DNA from: Micrococcus terreus | GTDB lineage: Bacteria; Actinomycetota; Actinomycetes; Actinomycetales; Micrococcaceae | DNA: 64,000 bases | Direction: 5' to 3' | Assembly (NCBI RefSeq): GCF_900116905.1 | Contig: NZ_FPCG01000012.1 | Coordinates: 1-64,000, forward strand | In this document: positions 51,239-60,281 of the stretch, piece by piece | How the letters are laid out: each line of letters starts with the position of its first letter | How positions within the stretch are numbered: position 1 is the stretch's first letter | The notes under the pieces: model-generated | Seen by the model: only the letters and a program-made list of their open reading frames with translations | Database searches by the model: none | Told to the model about the DNA's origin: nothing | Translations under genes and position numbers: made by a program

Positions 51239-54200
51239 TCGGCAGCCTCTGCCTGACGCCGGGATGCGCGGCGCTCATCGAGCGTCGGATGAAGATCGTT
51301 ATGCCGCTCAGACCCGTCGGGGTTCTTCCCGCGGTCCTTCCGCCAATTCACATTTACCTTCGACCGGAGAACGCCGGCGGTGACGAACGGTCGGATGTTG
51401 AGCCGTACGCCATCGTTAAGGTCTGGGTCCCAACCGATTGACTGCTCAGCCAAGGCCTTCCACCGCACATAGAGGTCAAAGGGCGGTGCGCCTTCAAGGA
51501 TGAGCTTGAGCTTGTGCTGGAGACTTTCAGCCGCGGCCAGACGCGCCTCGGCACCAGGCCGTTCTGCGCGAACCTCGTGCTTCTGTCGGTCGATCCACGC
51601 GCCAAGCGACGTGAAAGTTAACTTTTCAAGCGTCCGACGGTCGAGCTTGTGGTAATTGACGATCGCTGAGAACCCATCCTTCCGCCCATCCCAGACGTGC
51701 CAAAGGAACGGCCGGTTGTCGAAGATCTTCGCGTGCTGACCAAAAAACGTGTCGCGAAGCCAAACCTCGAGCCTGCCGTTCTTGCCGCCGGCATCAGTGA
51801 CCAATTGGCGTTCGAGATTGCTGGACCAGTCGGCGCCGTAGGCAGCTGCAAGAAGTTCCCGCAAACGAGTGGAGAGATCCGGCTCGTTGGGAAGTGGTTG
51901 CAGGGCGGCGATGCCGTCGCTGTCAGCGAACCGATCAAGTTCGTCCGGCTTCTGATTGGGCCAGCGGTAGTCGAGCACGCGGGCGACAGCGACTTGGAGC
52001 GGCTGAGAGGAATCCACGGGGTCCCCGTGGAAGAGCCACTGCGTGGGGTCGTCCGTGTATGGGTGCGGTAGCGGTCCAGTCTGAGAAGCCACTTGCTGCC
52101 AACGATCGCGGTCGAATACCACCTTCACGAGGGTCGCGTTGGTCACATTGAGTTTTGAATCCACTGCCCGAATATCGCGCGCGTACTCCGCGCTCGACAG
52201 GTACGCCCACAGTGCCGGCAGATCGGATTCATCGTGTGGGACAACAACCGCCGCGTTCATATCGAAGATCTCACCCGTGTAAAGAGTCACAGGCAGATTG
52301 CCCATCTGTGAAACAGCGATTCCGCGCTTGCCCCATGCTGCACTTCCCTGAATACGGGCTTGAGGATTTCCAATCAGTGCCGCTCCATCCTTCTGCCACC
52401 AAATGATCTGGTCTCGGCCAGCAAACGGAGCTGTTCCACTAACCGAACTTTGGATGGGACGGAACTCTGAGTTGGGAAGTTGGACCTCCCACATCTTGCG
52501 AATGAACTGTGGGTTGTCCCCCGTAGTCACGCCTTGTGAAGAAGTAGCGATGGCCGCCAGTAGTGCGGATCGATTGATCGACGTCAGCGTGATCCGATGA
52601 TCGGGATTCGTGATCTGGCTGTCTGCCGAGACCGACACAAGGGGACCTCGTCTCAAGAAGTCGGCGACTTCCGTTGGGTTAGTCCCGTGTCCAGCATCGA
52701 CTCCTGCCAGCGAACGGACGCGGGAAGGGGACGTTATGACCAGGTCTGAATTGAAATCCCACATACTCGTCGAGAAGCCCTTCACCCCGAGAGCCGCCAC
52801 CAAATGGCCGTCGTCCTGGCTCAGGATTTCCTTTCTCAGGGTGGAGTAGGTGACTTGGAAGCGCCAGTTCTGTGGAATGACGAAGGCCGTGCCACACCCG
52901 CTCCACCGACGCCACATCGTGTACGCGAGGTTGCCGCTGGCCGGACCATCGACAGCCTTAGTAAATTCTTTCAGAGTGTCTGACTGGCGACTGGAAGATA
53001 GGAACGGCGGGTTCGTTGCGACTAGTACGTAATCACGCCCTAACATGCCCGCAGCGTGCACGACATCGTCAACCGCATTCCCCAGGACGGCGGCAGTCCT
53101 CGACTCCGCCAAGATAGCTTTCGTCAGGAGCGCTCGCGTTTCGTTCCATTCGACACCAGCAATGAGGTCCCGACCAAAAAGCCCGCCATCGCGCTCGTTG
53201 GCCGGTCGCGGGTCGATTAGCGATCCAAGCGAGTCTGCATCACGGAACAATCCGTGAAGACGGATCATCACCTTCCGAAGCTCGTAATCTCCACCGGCGA
53301 GTGACTCCCATTCACTCCGTGACGCACGAATGGGTACCCCCGAACATGCAACTTGAGGTGTTGGAAGCTCGCGGAACCCGCCTTGCTTCCACGCTTCCAG
53401 CGCGACATTGAAAGTCGCGATCTGCGTGCAGCGCGGGTCGAGTTCCAAGCCGTGCAGGTTGTCCCGGAGCACTGCGTCCTGTGCCTCAGCAGGTGTCAGC
53501 CCCTCCTGCTCGGCACGCATACGCCAGAGCATCCCGAACATAGCGACCAGGAAGTGGCCGGAACCACAGCAGGGGTCCATGACGGTCACATCGGCGGCGC
53601 GCTCGGGCCAGTCGCCGAATGAACCCGCGGCAGGGGTGCCGTCGTCGTTGCGGCGGAGGTACTCCCATGAGCCGACGAGCGGCGACTCAGGGTGCCGTGC
53701 CGCCCACCATGCGCCGAGCGAGTTCTCCAGTAGAAAGCGGACCATGTAGTTCTCGGTGAACAACTGCGTCACGGGAGATAGGTCGGCCCCACCGATCTTG
53801 ACACCGGAGTCGTTCACCCGCTTCTTCTCGGCCGTCTGCCAGAACTGATACACCCAGCCGAGCGCGTCTTCGGTTGTGAACACTTCGGCCGCGATCTCCA
53901 ACAGGAGACGCTCCAGCGCGTTCCGGTGCTCGGCCGCGAATCGCACCTGCACCGCAGGGTCGGTCAGACGGAACACACCGGGGAGGATCTCCGATGCGAA
54001 GCGAGCGGCAACGGCCCACGCGTCAGGCTCGCCGAGGTCGGGCGCTAGATCGCCACAGTCGTCCAAGGACAACGGGATGTCGCGATACTCGGGATGTCGC
54101 AGAAGTCCGTTGACCTCAAGGAAGCGCGCGAACAGCAAGCGGTGCCACTGCTCGTAAGCGACGTCATGAACGAGGTTCGTTAAGGGCACGCCCGCCCTCG

Positions 54201-54417
54201 AGGTGTCATCGCCGAGCTGCCGCGCCTTGTCGCGAAGCGCCAGGCGCAGCTTATTCTGCTCCTCGCTCACGTAGGCGGGCCGGCTCGGCTCACCGACCGC
54301 GAGTGCGCGCAAGGCATCCTTGGCCGCGCGCTGTGCCGCCTCGCGGGCGCGTTGCGTCTGGGAGTCAAGGAAGCGCCGTTGGTCAGGGTTCAGGACCGTG
54401 GTCGTTGCCGTGGCCAT
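51235..54417 (-). CDS. pglX: BREX-1 adenine-specific DNA methyltransferase PglX
   Basis: 1060 residues. SAM-binding motif I is VMDPCCGSGHFLVAMFGM (about 275-290). Catalytic motif IV is NPPFLSSSRQ (about 469), the N6-adenine type. The C-terminal target-recognition and helical regions are present up to the end (DERRASRRQAEAAE). PglX marks host DNA at a non-palindromic site and is needed for exclusion. The frame is intact. It starts two bases after the brxC stop. The coding sequence is less G+C-rich than flanking genes in the 52200-53300 stretch (target-recognition region), which is typical of exchanged specificity segments. Confidence 0.95.
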   Translation of the reverse strand: MATATTTVLNPDQRRFLDSQTQRAREAAQRAAKDALRALAVGEPSRPAYVSEEQNKLRLALRDKARQLGDDTSRAGVPLTNLVHDVAYEQWHRLLFARFLEVNGLLRHPEYRDIPLSLDDCGDLAPDLGEPDAWAVAARFASEILPGVFRLTDPAVQVRFAAEHRNALERLLLEIAAEVFTTEDALGWVYQFWQTAEKKRVNDSGVKIGGADLSPVTQLFTENYMVRFLLENSLGAWWAARHPESPLVGSWEYLRRNDDGTPAAGSFGDWPERAADVTVMDPCCGSGHFLVAMFGMLWRMRAEQEGLTPAEAQDAVLRDNLHGLELDPRCTQIATFNVALEAWKQGGFRELPTPQVACSGVPIRASRSEWESLAGGDYELRKVMIRLHGLFRDADSLGSLIDPRPANERDGGLFGRDLIAGVEWNETRALLTKAILAESRTAAVLGNAVDDVVHAAGMLGRDYVLVATNPPFLSSSRQSDTLKEFTKAVDGPASGNLAYTMWRRWSGCGTAFVIPQNWRFQVTYSTLRKEILSQDDGHLVAALGVKGFSTSMWDFNSDLVITSPSRVRSLAGVDAGHGTNPTEVADFLRRGPLVSVSADSQITNPDHRITLTSINRSALLAAIATSSQGVTTGDNPQFIRKMWEVQLPNSEFRPIQSSVSGTAPFAGRDQIIWWQKDGAALIGNPQARIQGSAAWGKRGIAVSQMGNLPVTLYTGEIFDMNAAVVVPHDESDLPALWAYLSSAEYARDIRAVDSKLNVTNATLVKVVFDRDRWQQVASQTGPLPHPYTDDPTQWLFHGDPVDSSQPLQVAVARVLDYRWPNQKPDELDRFADSDGIAALQPLPNEPDLSTRLRELLAAAYGADWSSNLERQLVTDAGGKNGRLEVWLRDTFFGQHAKIFDNRPFLWHVWDGRKDGFSAIVNYHKLDRRTLEKLTFTSLGAWIDRQKHEVRAERPGAEARLAAAESLQHKLKLILEGAPPFDLYVRWKALAEQSIGWDPDLNDGVRLNIRPFVTAGVLRSKVNVNWRKDRGKNPDGSERHNDLHPTLDERRASRRQAEAAE

Positions 54418-54419
54418 AG

Positions 54420-57400
54420 TCAGCCCCTCACCACGACTGTGTCATTGCTGCTCAGAGCGGCGAGCAGCTGCGTCCGCAGTTCGTTGACGTACCGCTCGAC
54501 CTCATCCGTGCTGCTCAGACTCACCGTTGACACGGTGACCGTGGCGGTCGTCGCCGCAGGGGTTGTGAGCCGCAGAGCTGCCTCTAGAGCGCGAGAGCTG
54601 CGTTGTGGGATCGCGTCTAGCTCAGCAGTCCAACCTTGGAGAGGTCGCGCCTGCACCGCCGCCAGAACTGCAGAGGGATCGGCTAGGTTGGGCTCCGACT
54701 CGGGGGTGAGGTGGTGTTCTGCGAGGAGCGCCGCGCGTTGCGCCTGGTCAAGTGCCTTCCACGCAGACTGCGCTTCGAGGCCCTCGGCAGCCTGCTTGCG
54801 AGCATCCCTCAACGCGCCAGCGGCTGAATGGATCGCGTCGCGGAGCACATCGGCCAGATCCTTGACGATCGGCGCGACAGGGTCGGCGTCGGCAAGGAGA
54901 TCACGGCTTGCGACCAGTGCGTCGAGACGGTCACGGACGGCCGACACGCCCGACAATCCGCCAGAGAATGTGGAGAGCGCACGCGCCAGTTCCAGTGAAG
55001 GCATCCGGCTCTCGCGCCGCCGCTCATACTCCGCGAGCTTGTCGTTGAAACTCGTGAGGTCGTCCTTCGCCCTCAGCAAGGCGTGCACACGGTCATTGCC
55101 GGAACTGCTCACGATGACCTGGATGTTGCTGGGAACGCTGATGTCTGGGAGTGGCGCCGGTCCGCTCACGTCCTTCGCGCGCTGCACGAGCGACTTCACG
55201 GCCTGGTCGACCGCCGAAACGAGTCCGTCGTTGTCGGTCGCGAACCCAAGGGTGCTCAGCACCTGGCGTGCCTGAATCTTCTCGGCCGGCTTGAGAATTG
55301 TGACCTCTCGGCGGAGCTGCACGTTGCCGAGACGGGTCTGCTTGAGTAGGTCAGTAGTAGTCGCGTCGCTGCCATTGAGCGTCGCGCGAATCACCCCAGT
55401 GTCGAGGAGCACTCCGAGGGCGGCCATGAGCGCGTCTCTCGGCCAGCCGAGCGGCTTCGATGTGACGGCCTTCTCAACGTTGCTTGCGGAGGTTCCGGCC
55501 GAACCGATGTGGCTGAGCACCTCCTTGACGACACGATGCTGCTCGGGGTCGGCGTCGTGTTGGACGGCCTTGAGGGCGTCTGCCGCCGACCCGTTCTTGA
55601 CCCTGGCGATCACCTGCGGCCAGCGATTGTCGTCGGCCTCGGTGAACCGCGGGAAGAGACGCGTCGCGGCGTCCTGCGCGCCCGCTTCGATCCTTTCGCG
55701 CAGGGTGACCCCGCTTGGTGCCGTCCCGCCACCGAGAAGCACGCTGGCCTTGGAGATGACGTCGCGGACGTGGACGTTCACCTGGTCTGTTGCGCGGTTG
55801 AGTCGCGTCTGCATCGCGCTCCGAGCCTGTTTGCCCTCGTCGTCCTGTGGGATCCCCTGCTGGTCGATTACTCGCTGTGCGGCAAGCTTGTTGCGGACTG
55901 CCGCCGCGACCGCGGGGGCCTGGAACCGGGGTAGATGGACGAGGACGATCGGCGAGTCGATGCCGAGACTGCGGGCCGCCTCATCGAACTGCTTCGCTGT
56001 GATTCCTTCGTCCCACTCCGAGCGCAGCCACACCGGGATCGCCTCGGAGTCGGGCGGGAGCGAGGCGTCGGCGTGCAGGGCAAGCTTGCGCGACTCCTTA
56101 GCACGCCCCTGCTGGATCGAAGCGGGCAGCGACCGACCGACCTCCGAGAGCAGCAGCGAGTCGCGCTCGGTGCTCACTTCGCTCTCGGTTACTTGCGCAT
56201 GATGTCTGCGGAATGCTTCGTCCCACTCGCGGCCCGCCTTTGTCTGCAGACGGAACTCCTCGCCATCCTGCTGGAGGACACCCTCGTCGGCGAGCGCGGC
56301 GATAACGGCAGGGACTTCCTGCCGAAGCCGGTCGCCATCGTGGGCAAGGTCCTCGACAAGCAGGTCGACCAAGTGGTCTGCCGTGGCTCGCACGCCTATG
56401 TCACCGTGACCCGACGTCGGGAGCAAGCCGATCAGGTGGATGAGGCCGAGGATGCGCCCGCGCAGTGCGTTCTTCTGCCCCTGCTCATGGATCAGCGTCT
56501 GCGTCTCCTTGAGGAGTAGCCCTGCCCCGTTCAAGTCTTCGTTCTTCTGGGCGTAGAGGAAGTCGGCACCAACCACCGTGCCCACGGACTCGGGCGCAGC
56601 TTTGCGGTTCGCCTCGTGCACAATGCGGAGCTGTGAGCGCAGTTGCCCGGCGCGGCCGGCGTCGGCCTGGCGGAGCACGCTTTCCCAGAATCGACGGCGC
56701 ACAGGGAGCAGCGGGTAGTCCTCAGCGAGGTCCTTATCGTCCTCGGCGGTGTGCTGAATTTTGCTCCCGATGAGTTGCCGGGAGATCTGCCCCGCGACTG
56801 ACGCCAAAGCGGTGTCGAGACCGGGTTTTTTAGCGGGCTCCTTGCTCAGCAGCACACGGCGGACGACGGCGTCGACGTCCTGGTTCTTGAGCACGACCTT
56901 GACAGTAAAGCGGTCCTGTATCTTCTGGAGCGTCGAGTCGGCTGTCAACTCCTGCTGGCCTGTGGCGACGAGCACTACGCGACCATCTAGTTCGCGGGAC
57001 ACCGACTCGACGAGGTTCTGCACCTCCATCGCGCGGCCGCCGTCGCCGCTGATGTACTGTTGCACCTCGTCAAGGACGATCAGTGCCGGCGGGATCTGGC
57101 CGCCGCCGACGTACACAAGGATCTTCTTTAGCAGCGAGATGGTCTCATCCGTGGAGAATGAGCGGGTGTCCGGCGGGAACTGGCTGCGAAGGGCGGCACG
57201 CACCTCCCTGGCCGATGCGGCGAACTCCGGGTCTGAGGCGAGGATGGCATCCGCGAGCAGCGTGCTGAGGTTGTATTCGCCCAGCTCCTCGATGAGGTCG
57301 CCTCCGTTGGCCGTGATGTGGGCGCGGACGGTGTCGAGGTGCCCGTTGCCCGCGAGCCACAGGGCCACTTGGGCGGGCGCGACGCGCGTGGGCAGGCGAG

Positions 57401-57875
57401 CCGCACCGAGGACGATGGAGAGGAACACCGTGTTGAGGGTGTCGCCGCTGCGGTCGAGCGCGCCCGCGGCGGCCCAGGGCGCGGCACCATCCCGGCGACC
57501 GAGCGTCGTCAACTCCGTCAGCTGGTCCTGGATGCCCTGCGGGACGTTGGTCAAGCCGCGCGCCGTCGCACCGTTCGGAAACTTCGTGTCGGCCCACAGG
57601 TGCTGAAGCACACGGACGAGGTGGGACTTACCGCTGCCGTAGAAGCCGGAAACCCACACGGCAGGCTGCGTCGTCCGGTTCCGATGGCCGGTGTACGAGT
57701 CGAGGATCCGCTGGAGGCCGTGCTCGTACTCGCCCTCGCAGACGAAGCTCTCCAGCTCGTACTTCAGAACGTCCCACTGATTGGAGTCCTCGGGGCGATC
57801 GACGTTGGTGACACCGTCGTTCGGTATCTCGAAGCTCAGCGGAGGCCGGATGAACAAGTTGTTGTTAATCGTCAC
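54420..57875 (-). CDS. brxC: BREX ATPase BrxC
   Basis: 1151 residues. Walker A GFYGSGKSHLVRVLQHLW lies near residue 76-90, after the typical opening MTINNNLFIRPPLSFEIPNDGVTNV. Walker B is ALIVLDEVQQYI (about 270), followed by VVLVATGQQEL. Long helical regions in the C-terminal half suggest coiled coils. This is the P-loop ATPase of the core BREX complex. The ATG overlaps the brxB stop. Confidence 0.95.
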   Translation of the reverse strand: MTINNNLFIRPPLSFEIPNDGVTNVDRPEDSNQWDVLKYELESFVCEGEYEHGLQRILDSYTGHRNRTTQPAVWVSGFYGSGKSHLVRVLQHLWADTKFPNGATARGLTNVPQGIQDQLTELTTLGRRDGAAPWAAAGALDRSGDTLNTVFLSIVLGAARLPTRVAPAQVALWLAGNGHLDTVRAHITANGGDLIEELGEYNLSTLLADAILASDPEFAASAREVRAALRSQFPPDTRSFSTDETISLLKKILVYVGGGQIPPALIVLDEVQQYISGDGGRAMEVQNLVESVSRELDGRVVLVATGQQELTADSTLQKIQDRFTVKVVLKNQDVDAVVRRVLLSKEPAKKPGLDTALASVAGQISRQLIGSKIQHTAEDDKDLAEDYPLLPVRRRFWESVLRQADAGRAGQLRSQLRIVHEANRKAAPESVGTVVGADFLYAQKNEDLNGAGLLLKETQTLIHEQGQKNALRGRILGLIHLIGLLPTSGHGDIGVRATADHLVDLLVEDLAHDGDRLRQEVPAVIAALADEGVLQQDGEEFRLQTKAGREWDEAFRRHHAQVTESEVSTERDSLLLSEVGRSLPASIQQGRAKESRKLALHADASLPPDSEAIPVWLRSEWDEGITAKQFDEAARSLGIDSPIVLVHLPRFQAPAVAAAVRNKLAAQRVIDQQGIPQDDEGKQARSAMQTRLNRATDQVNVHVRDVISKASVLLGGGTAPSGVTLRERIEAGAQDAATRLFPRFTEADDNRWPQVIARVKNGSAADALKAVQHDADPEQHRVVKEVLSHIGSAGTSASNVEKAVTSKPLGWPRDALMAALGVLLDTGVIRATLNGSDATTTDLLKQTRLGNVQLRREVTILKPAEKIQARQVLSTLGFATDNDGLVSAVDQAVKSLVQRAKDVSGPAPLPDISVPSNIQVIVSSSGNDRVHALLRAKDDLTSFNDKLAEYERRRESRMPSLELARALSTFSGGLSGVSAVRDRLDALVASRDLLADADPVAPIVKDLADVLRDAIHSAAGALRDARKQAAEGLEAQSAWKALDQAQRAALLAEHHLTPESEPNLADPSAVLAAVQARPLQGWTAELDAIPQRSSRALEAALRLTTPAATTATVTVSTVSLSSTDEVERYVNELRTQLLAALSSNDTVVVRG

Positions 57876-58429
57876 GCGAGGTCCTTCTGCGGATCAAGGA
57901 CGCGGGCGCGGTAGTTGAACCCGTCACGCGCGTCGAGCAAGCGGAATGAATGAGTCTCCGGGTCGTGAAGCCCCGGGAAGAGCACGAGGAGGCGTCCAGT
58001 AACAGCGGAATCGACGGACTTGATCACACTCGAAGCACGCAAGAACGGGAAGATCGAGCCGATGCCGACCAGTGCCACGACAGCGTTCGCAGGAGCCAAT
58101 CTGAGGGCTTCCCGGATGCGCCCGACCAGCGTCGTCTCGAACTGATCGAGGATCGACTGCGTAAGGTCGCTCGGTTCCTCGTAGAACGCCTCAGCGTGCC
58201 GGTGCGACGACAGCCAGCGCCCGAAATCGTCGGTGACGTCGAGGACGACCCAGCCGCGGCCCGCCTGCGTAGTCGCCAACTCCATGCTCGGCAGCGCATG
58301 GCGCATCTGGCGTTCCAGATCGGGCGGGTAGACGAGCATCCACACCCGCTCACCGCCCGAGACGTTGTCCTTCCACGTCAGGGACAACTCTGCCTTGTAG
58401 GCGTCGATAAGATCGGAGACGCGACTCAT
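57872..58429 (-). CDS. brxB: BREX protein BrxB (DUF1788)
   Basis: 185 residues with the DUF1788 pattern: VWMLVYPPDLERQMRHALPSM, GWVVLDVTDDFGRWLSSH, VVALVGIGSIFPFLRASSVIKSV and RLLVLFPG near the C-terminus. A small cytoplasmic component required for type-I BREX function, with an unknown biochemical role. It overlaps brxA and brxC by four bases each. Confidence 0.93.
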   Translation of the reverse strand: MSRVSDLIDAYKAELSLTWKDNVSGGERVWMLVYPPDLERQMRHALPSMELATTQAGRGWVVLDVTDDFGRWLSSHRHAEAFYEEPSDLTQSILDQFETTLVGRIREALRLAPANAVVALVGIGSIFPFLRASSVIKSVDSAVTGRLLVLFPGLHDPETHSFRLLDARDGFNYRARVLDPQKDLA

Positions 58430-59313
58430 GCGGCACCGCCGAGGGCCGGGAACGACACGTCAACCACGTTGCCCGCCACGAGCAGGTCGAGAAGACCTTG
58501 GGTGTGCGCGTCGCGCAATGCCTCCAGAGTGCGGTCGGGCGCGATCCCCAGGATCTGCGACCACGGGTTGTCGAGGACGCCGAGTCCTCGCCCGCCGGCC
58601 AGGTGCCCCAGATGGGCCGCGTAGGCAATGGCTGCCGGACGGGATTCCACTCCGGTGCGCACTTTCTTGGCGCGACCCGCGAGGTGTCCGGTCTGAGTCC
58701 AGCAGGCTCCGGTGTTACGGCCGGTCTTGCCGAGCGTCGACTCCGACATCTCGTTGCCGAACACTGCGGCGACGGCAGCGGTGAGGTCTGCCGACGTCAC
58801 GCTCGAGCCTAAGGGGAGGTTCGCAATCGCATCAAACGAAGCGCGGAGCACCTCGTCACGGGTGAAAGCAAGGAGCCCCGCAAGGAGCGGGCGTGAAGAT
58901 GGGTCTATGTCCCAGAAGTACCGCAGTGCCGCGAACTCTGGCCGACTCGGGTCAAGGAAGTACAACTCGCGCAGGTGGCGGAACGAACGCTGCCGACCGG
59001 CCTGAGTCGGACGGCCGAGGACGTTCTCGTCAACTATCGAGTCGCGGTACTGCTCGACGGGCGCATTCGGCGGCACCTCGCGAAGAAGCTCCACTAGGTG
59101 GGGAATTCCGATCGTGTGGCTGGCGGTCGTCCGCAGCGTGCCGAGGGTGAAATGGTTTTCAGCGATACGGGAACTCGTCATCTGCAGGTGATTCCTCCCT
59201 TCCCACGTGCACATCACATCGTTTGTCCACAGCTCTGCATTTCGACTCTGCCGCGTGATGGACTCCATTGAGGGCCTCATTCCAACAGGAGCCTCCGATA
59301 TTCGAGCACTCAT
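58426..59313 (-). CDS. brxA: BREX protein BrxA (DUF1819)
   Basis: 295 residues, all helical in appearance. DPSRPEFAALRYFWDIDPSSRPLLAGLLAFTRDEVLRASFDAI and SADLTAAVAAVFGNEMSESTLGKTGRNTGACW match the DUF1819 layout; E. coli-type BrxA binds DNA. The protein is longer than usual (about 200), with about 45 extra N-terminal residues when started at ATG 59313. That start overlaps the HTH gene's stop (ATGA) and suggests coupling; an ATG at 59181 (MTSSRIAENHFTLG) would give the usual length. Confidence 0.88.
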   Translation of the reverse strand: MSARISEAPVGMRPSMESITRQSRNAELWTNDVMCTWEGRNHLQMTSSRIAENHFTLGTLRTTASHTIGIPHLVELLREVPPNAPVEQYRDSIVDENVLGRPTQAGRQRSFRHLRELYFLDPSRPEFAALRYFWDIDPSSRPLLAGLLAFTRDEVLRASFDAIANLPLGSSVTSADLTAAVAAVFGNEMSESTLGKTGRNTGACWTQTGHLAGRAKKVRTGVESRPAAIAYAAHLGHLAGGRGLGVLDNPWSQILGIAPDRTLEALRDAHTQGLLDLLVAGNVVDVSFPALGGAA

Positions 59314-59498
59314 GAGGCGTCTTCTCCTACCGCACCGCCACGGCGGACCCAGTCGTCAATCTCACTAGTCTGGAACTTCCAGAGGCGACCGACTTTGTGG
59401 GCGGGCATGGCCTTCTCGGCGATCCAGGTGTAGACGGTGTCTTTGGTGATCCCGAGGTGGGCGGCTATGTCGTCTGCGGACAGCCACGGCTCAGCCAC
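59310..59498 (-). CDS. Small HTH (excisionase-type) DNA-binding protein, first gene of the BREX operon
   Basis: 62 residues: EPWLSADDIAAHLGITKDTVYTWIAEKAMPAHKVGRLWKF... is an HTH_17/MerR-like winged helix of the excisionase family. I use GTG 59498, with GGGAGG seven bases upstream; the frame is open to 59645 but upstream residues look random. Its stop overlaps the brxA start, so it is co-expressed with BREX. It is not the WYL-type BrxR regulator known from other type-I loci. It may be an autoregulator of the operon or a recombination directionality factor kept from the mobile element. Confidence 0.8.
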   Translation of the reverse strand: MAEPWLSADDIAAHLGITKDTVYTWIAEKAMPAHKVGRLWKFQTSEIDDWVRRGGAVGEDAS

Positions 59499-60281
59499 GT
59501 TGATCCTCCCTCGATCTTCGGCCCAAGAAAGCCAACACCCTCGATCGTATCGGGAGTTTGCCGTTTGAGTTGGGTCTGTCCGTGCGTGGCCTAACCAAAC
59601 GGGGGCTACGGGCGAATGCCGCCGGAGAATCGGCAAGGCCTCCACCTCGAGACAAGATCACGAGACAACGTACACATCCGTCTGCCCGAGAGGCGCGCGC
59701 CACCCCCGCTTCCAACCTCCCACATCCACGCCTGCAGGCGTCGCGTGCTCTCCCTCGCTGACTGACATACCTCCCCTGATCTGCGCACAGCCCCTGAACA
59801 CAAGATCAGTCATCACACCTCTGGCACCAAGGTGCATTCCGTCTCGTTTTGTCCCCGACGGTGTAACGGGTGCCCGTTATGAATGGACCCATGATCAAGG
59901 CCCGTTGAGCGGTCCATCCGGGCGTTCTACGCAGACCGTTGCAAGCGAGCCGCGTACCGGCAAACGTGCTCGGACAGGTCGGGAGCGGGATCAGCTGATC
60001 AGCGCTCGAGAGATGGATCGACAGCTTCGGCCGCCCTGTCCAGGGCGTGCCGTATGGCGCCCGCCCCGTCACCGGGACGGGCCACTGGGCGGGGCCTGCG
60101 GGACGCCCCGCGAGGCGTGCTTGAGTGTGCCCGGGTCAGAGGTAGGAGTGGCCGGTGGGGGTTCCTCTTCCCGGACATCCGGAGAGGCTGATCGGAGCGC
60201 TGTCGTGGCGAGGACCAGCACCGTACGGCCCCCTCTCGACAGGATCGATGGAAGCCGCCGGTTCCGTCGGTGCCGTGACAT
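59499..60281. other. About 780-bp gene-free stretch upstream of BREX
   Basis: No believable gene on either strand. It must carry the BREX promoter (minus strand). Features seen: palindrome ACGCCTGCAGGCGT at 59728-59741; TAACGGG-TG-CCCGTTA at 59864-59879; and several short G+C-rich dyads between 60040 and 60120. The size and number of dyads suggest a regulatory or former replication/transfer region of the element. Confidence 0.45.
59864..59879. promoter_or_regulatory. Palindrome TAACGGG-TG-CCCGTTA
   Basis: A 7-2-7 perfect inverted repeat about 370 bp upstream of the BREX HTH start, in a locally A+T-richer spot. It has the form of a repressor operator; the binding protein is unknown. Confidence 0.4.

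Noticed and set aside
59806-60072. An 88-codon frame on the minus strand upstream of BREX
   Set aside because: No ribosome site of note, no motif, and overlapping frames on the other strand are equally open.
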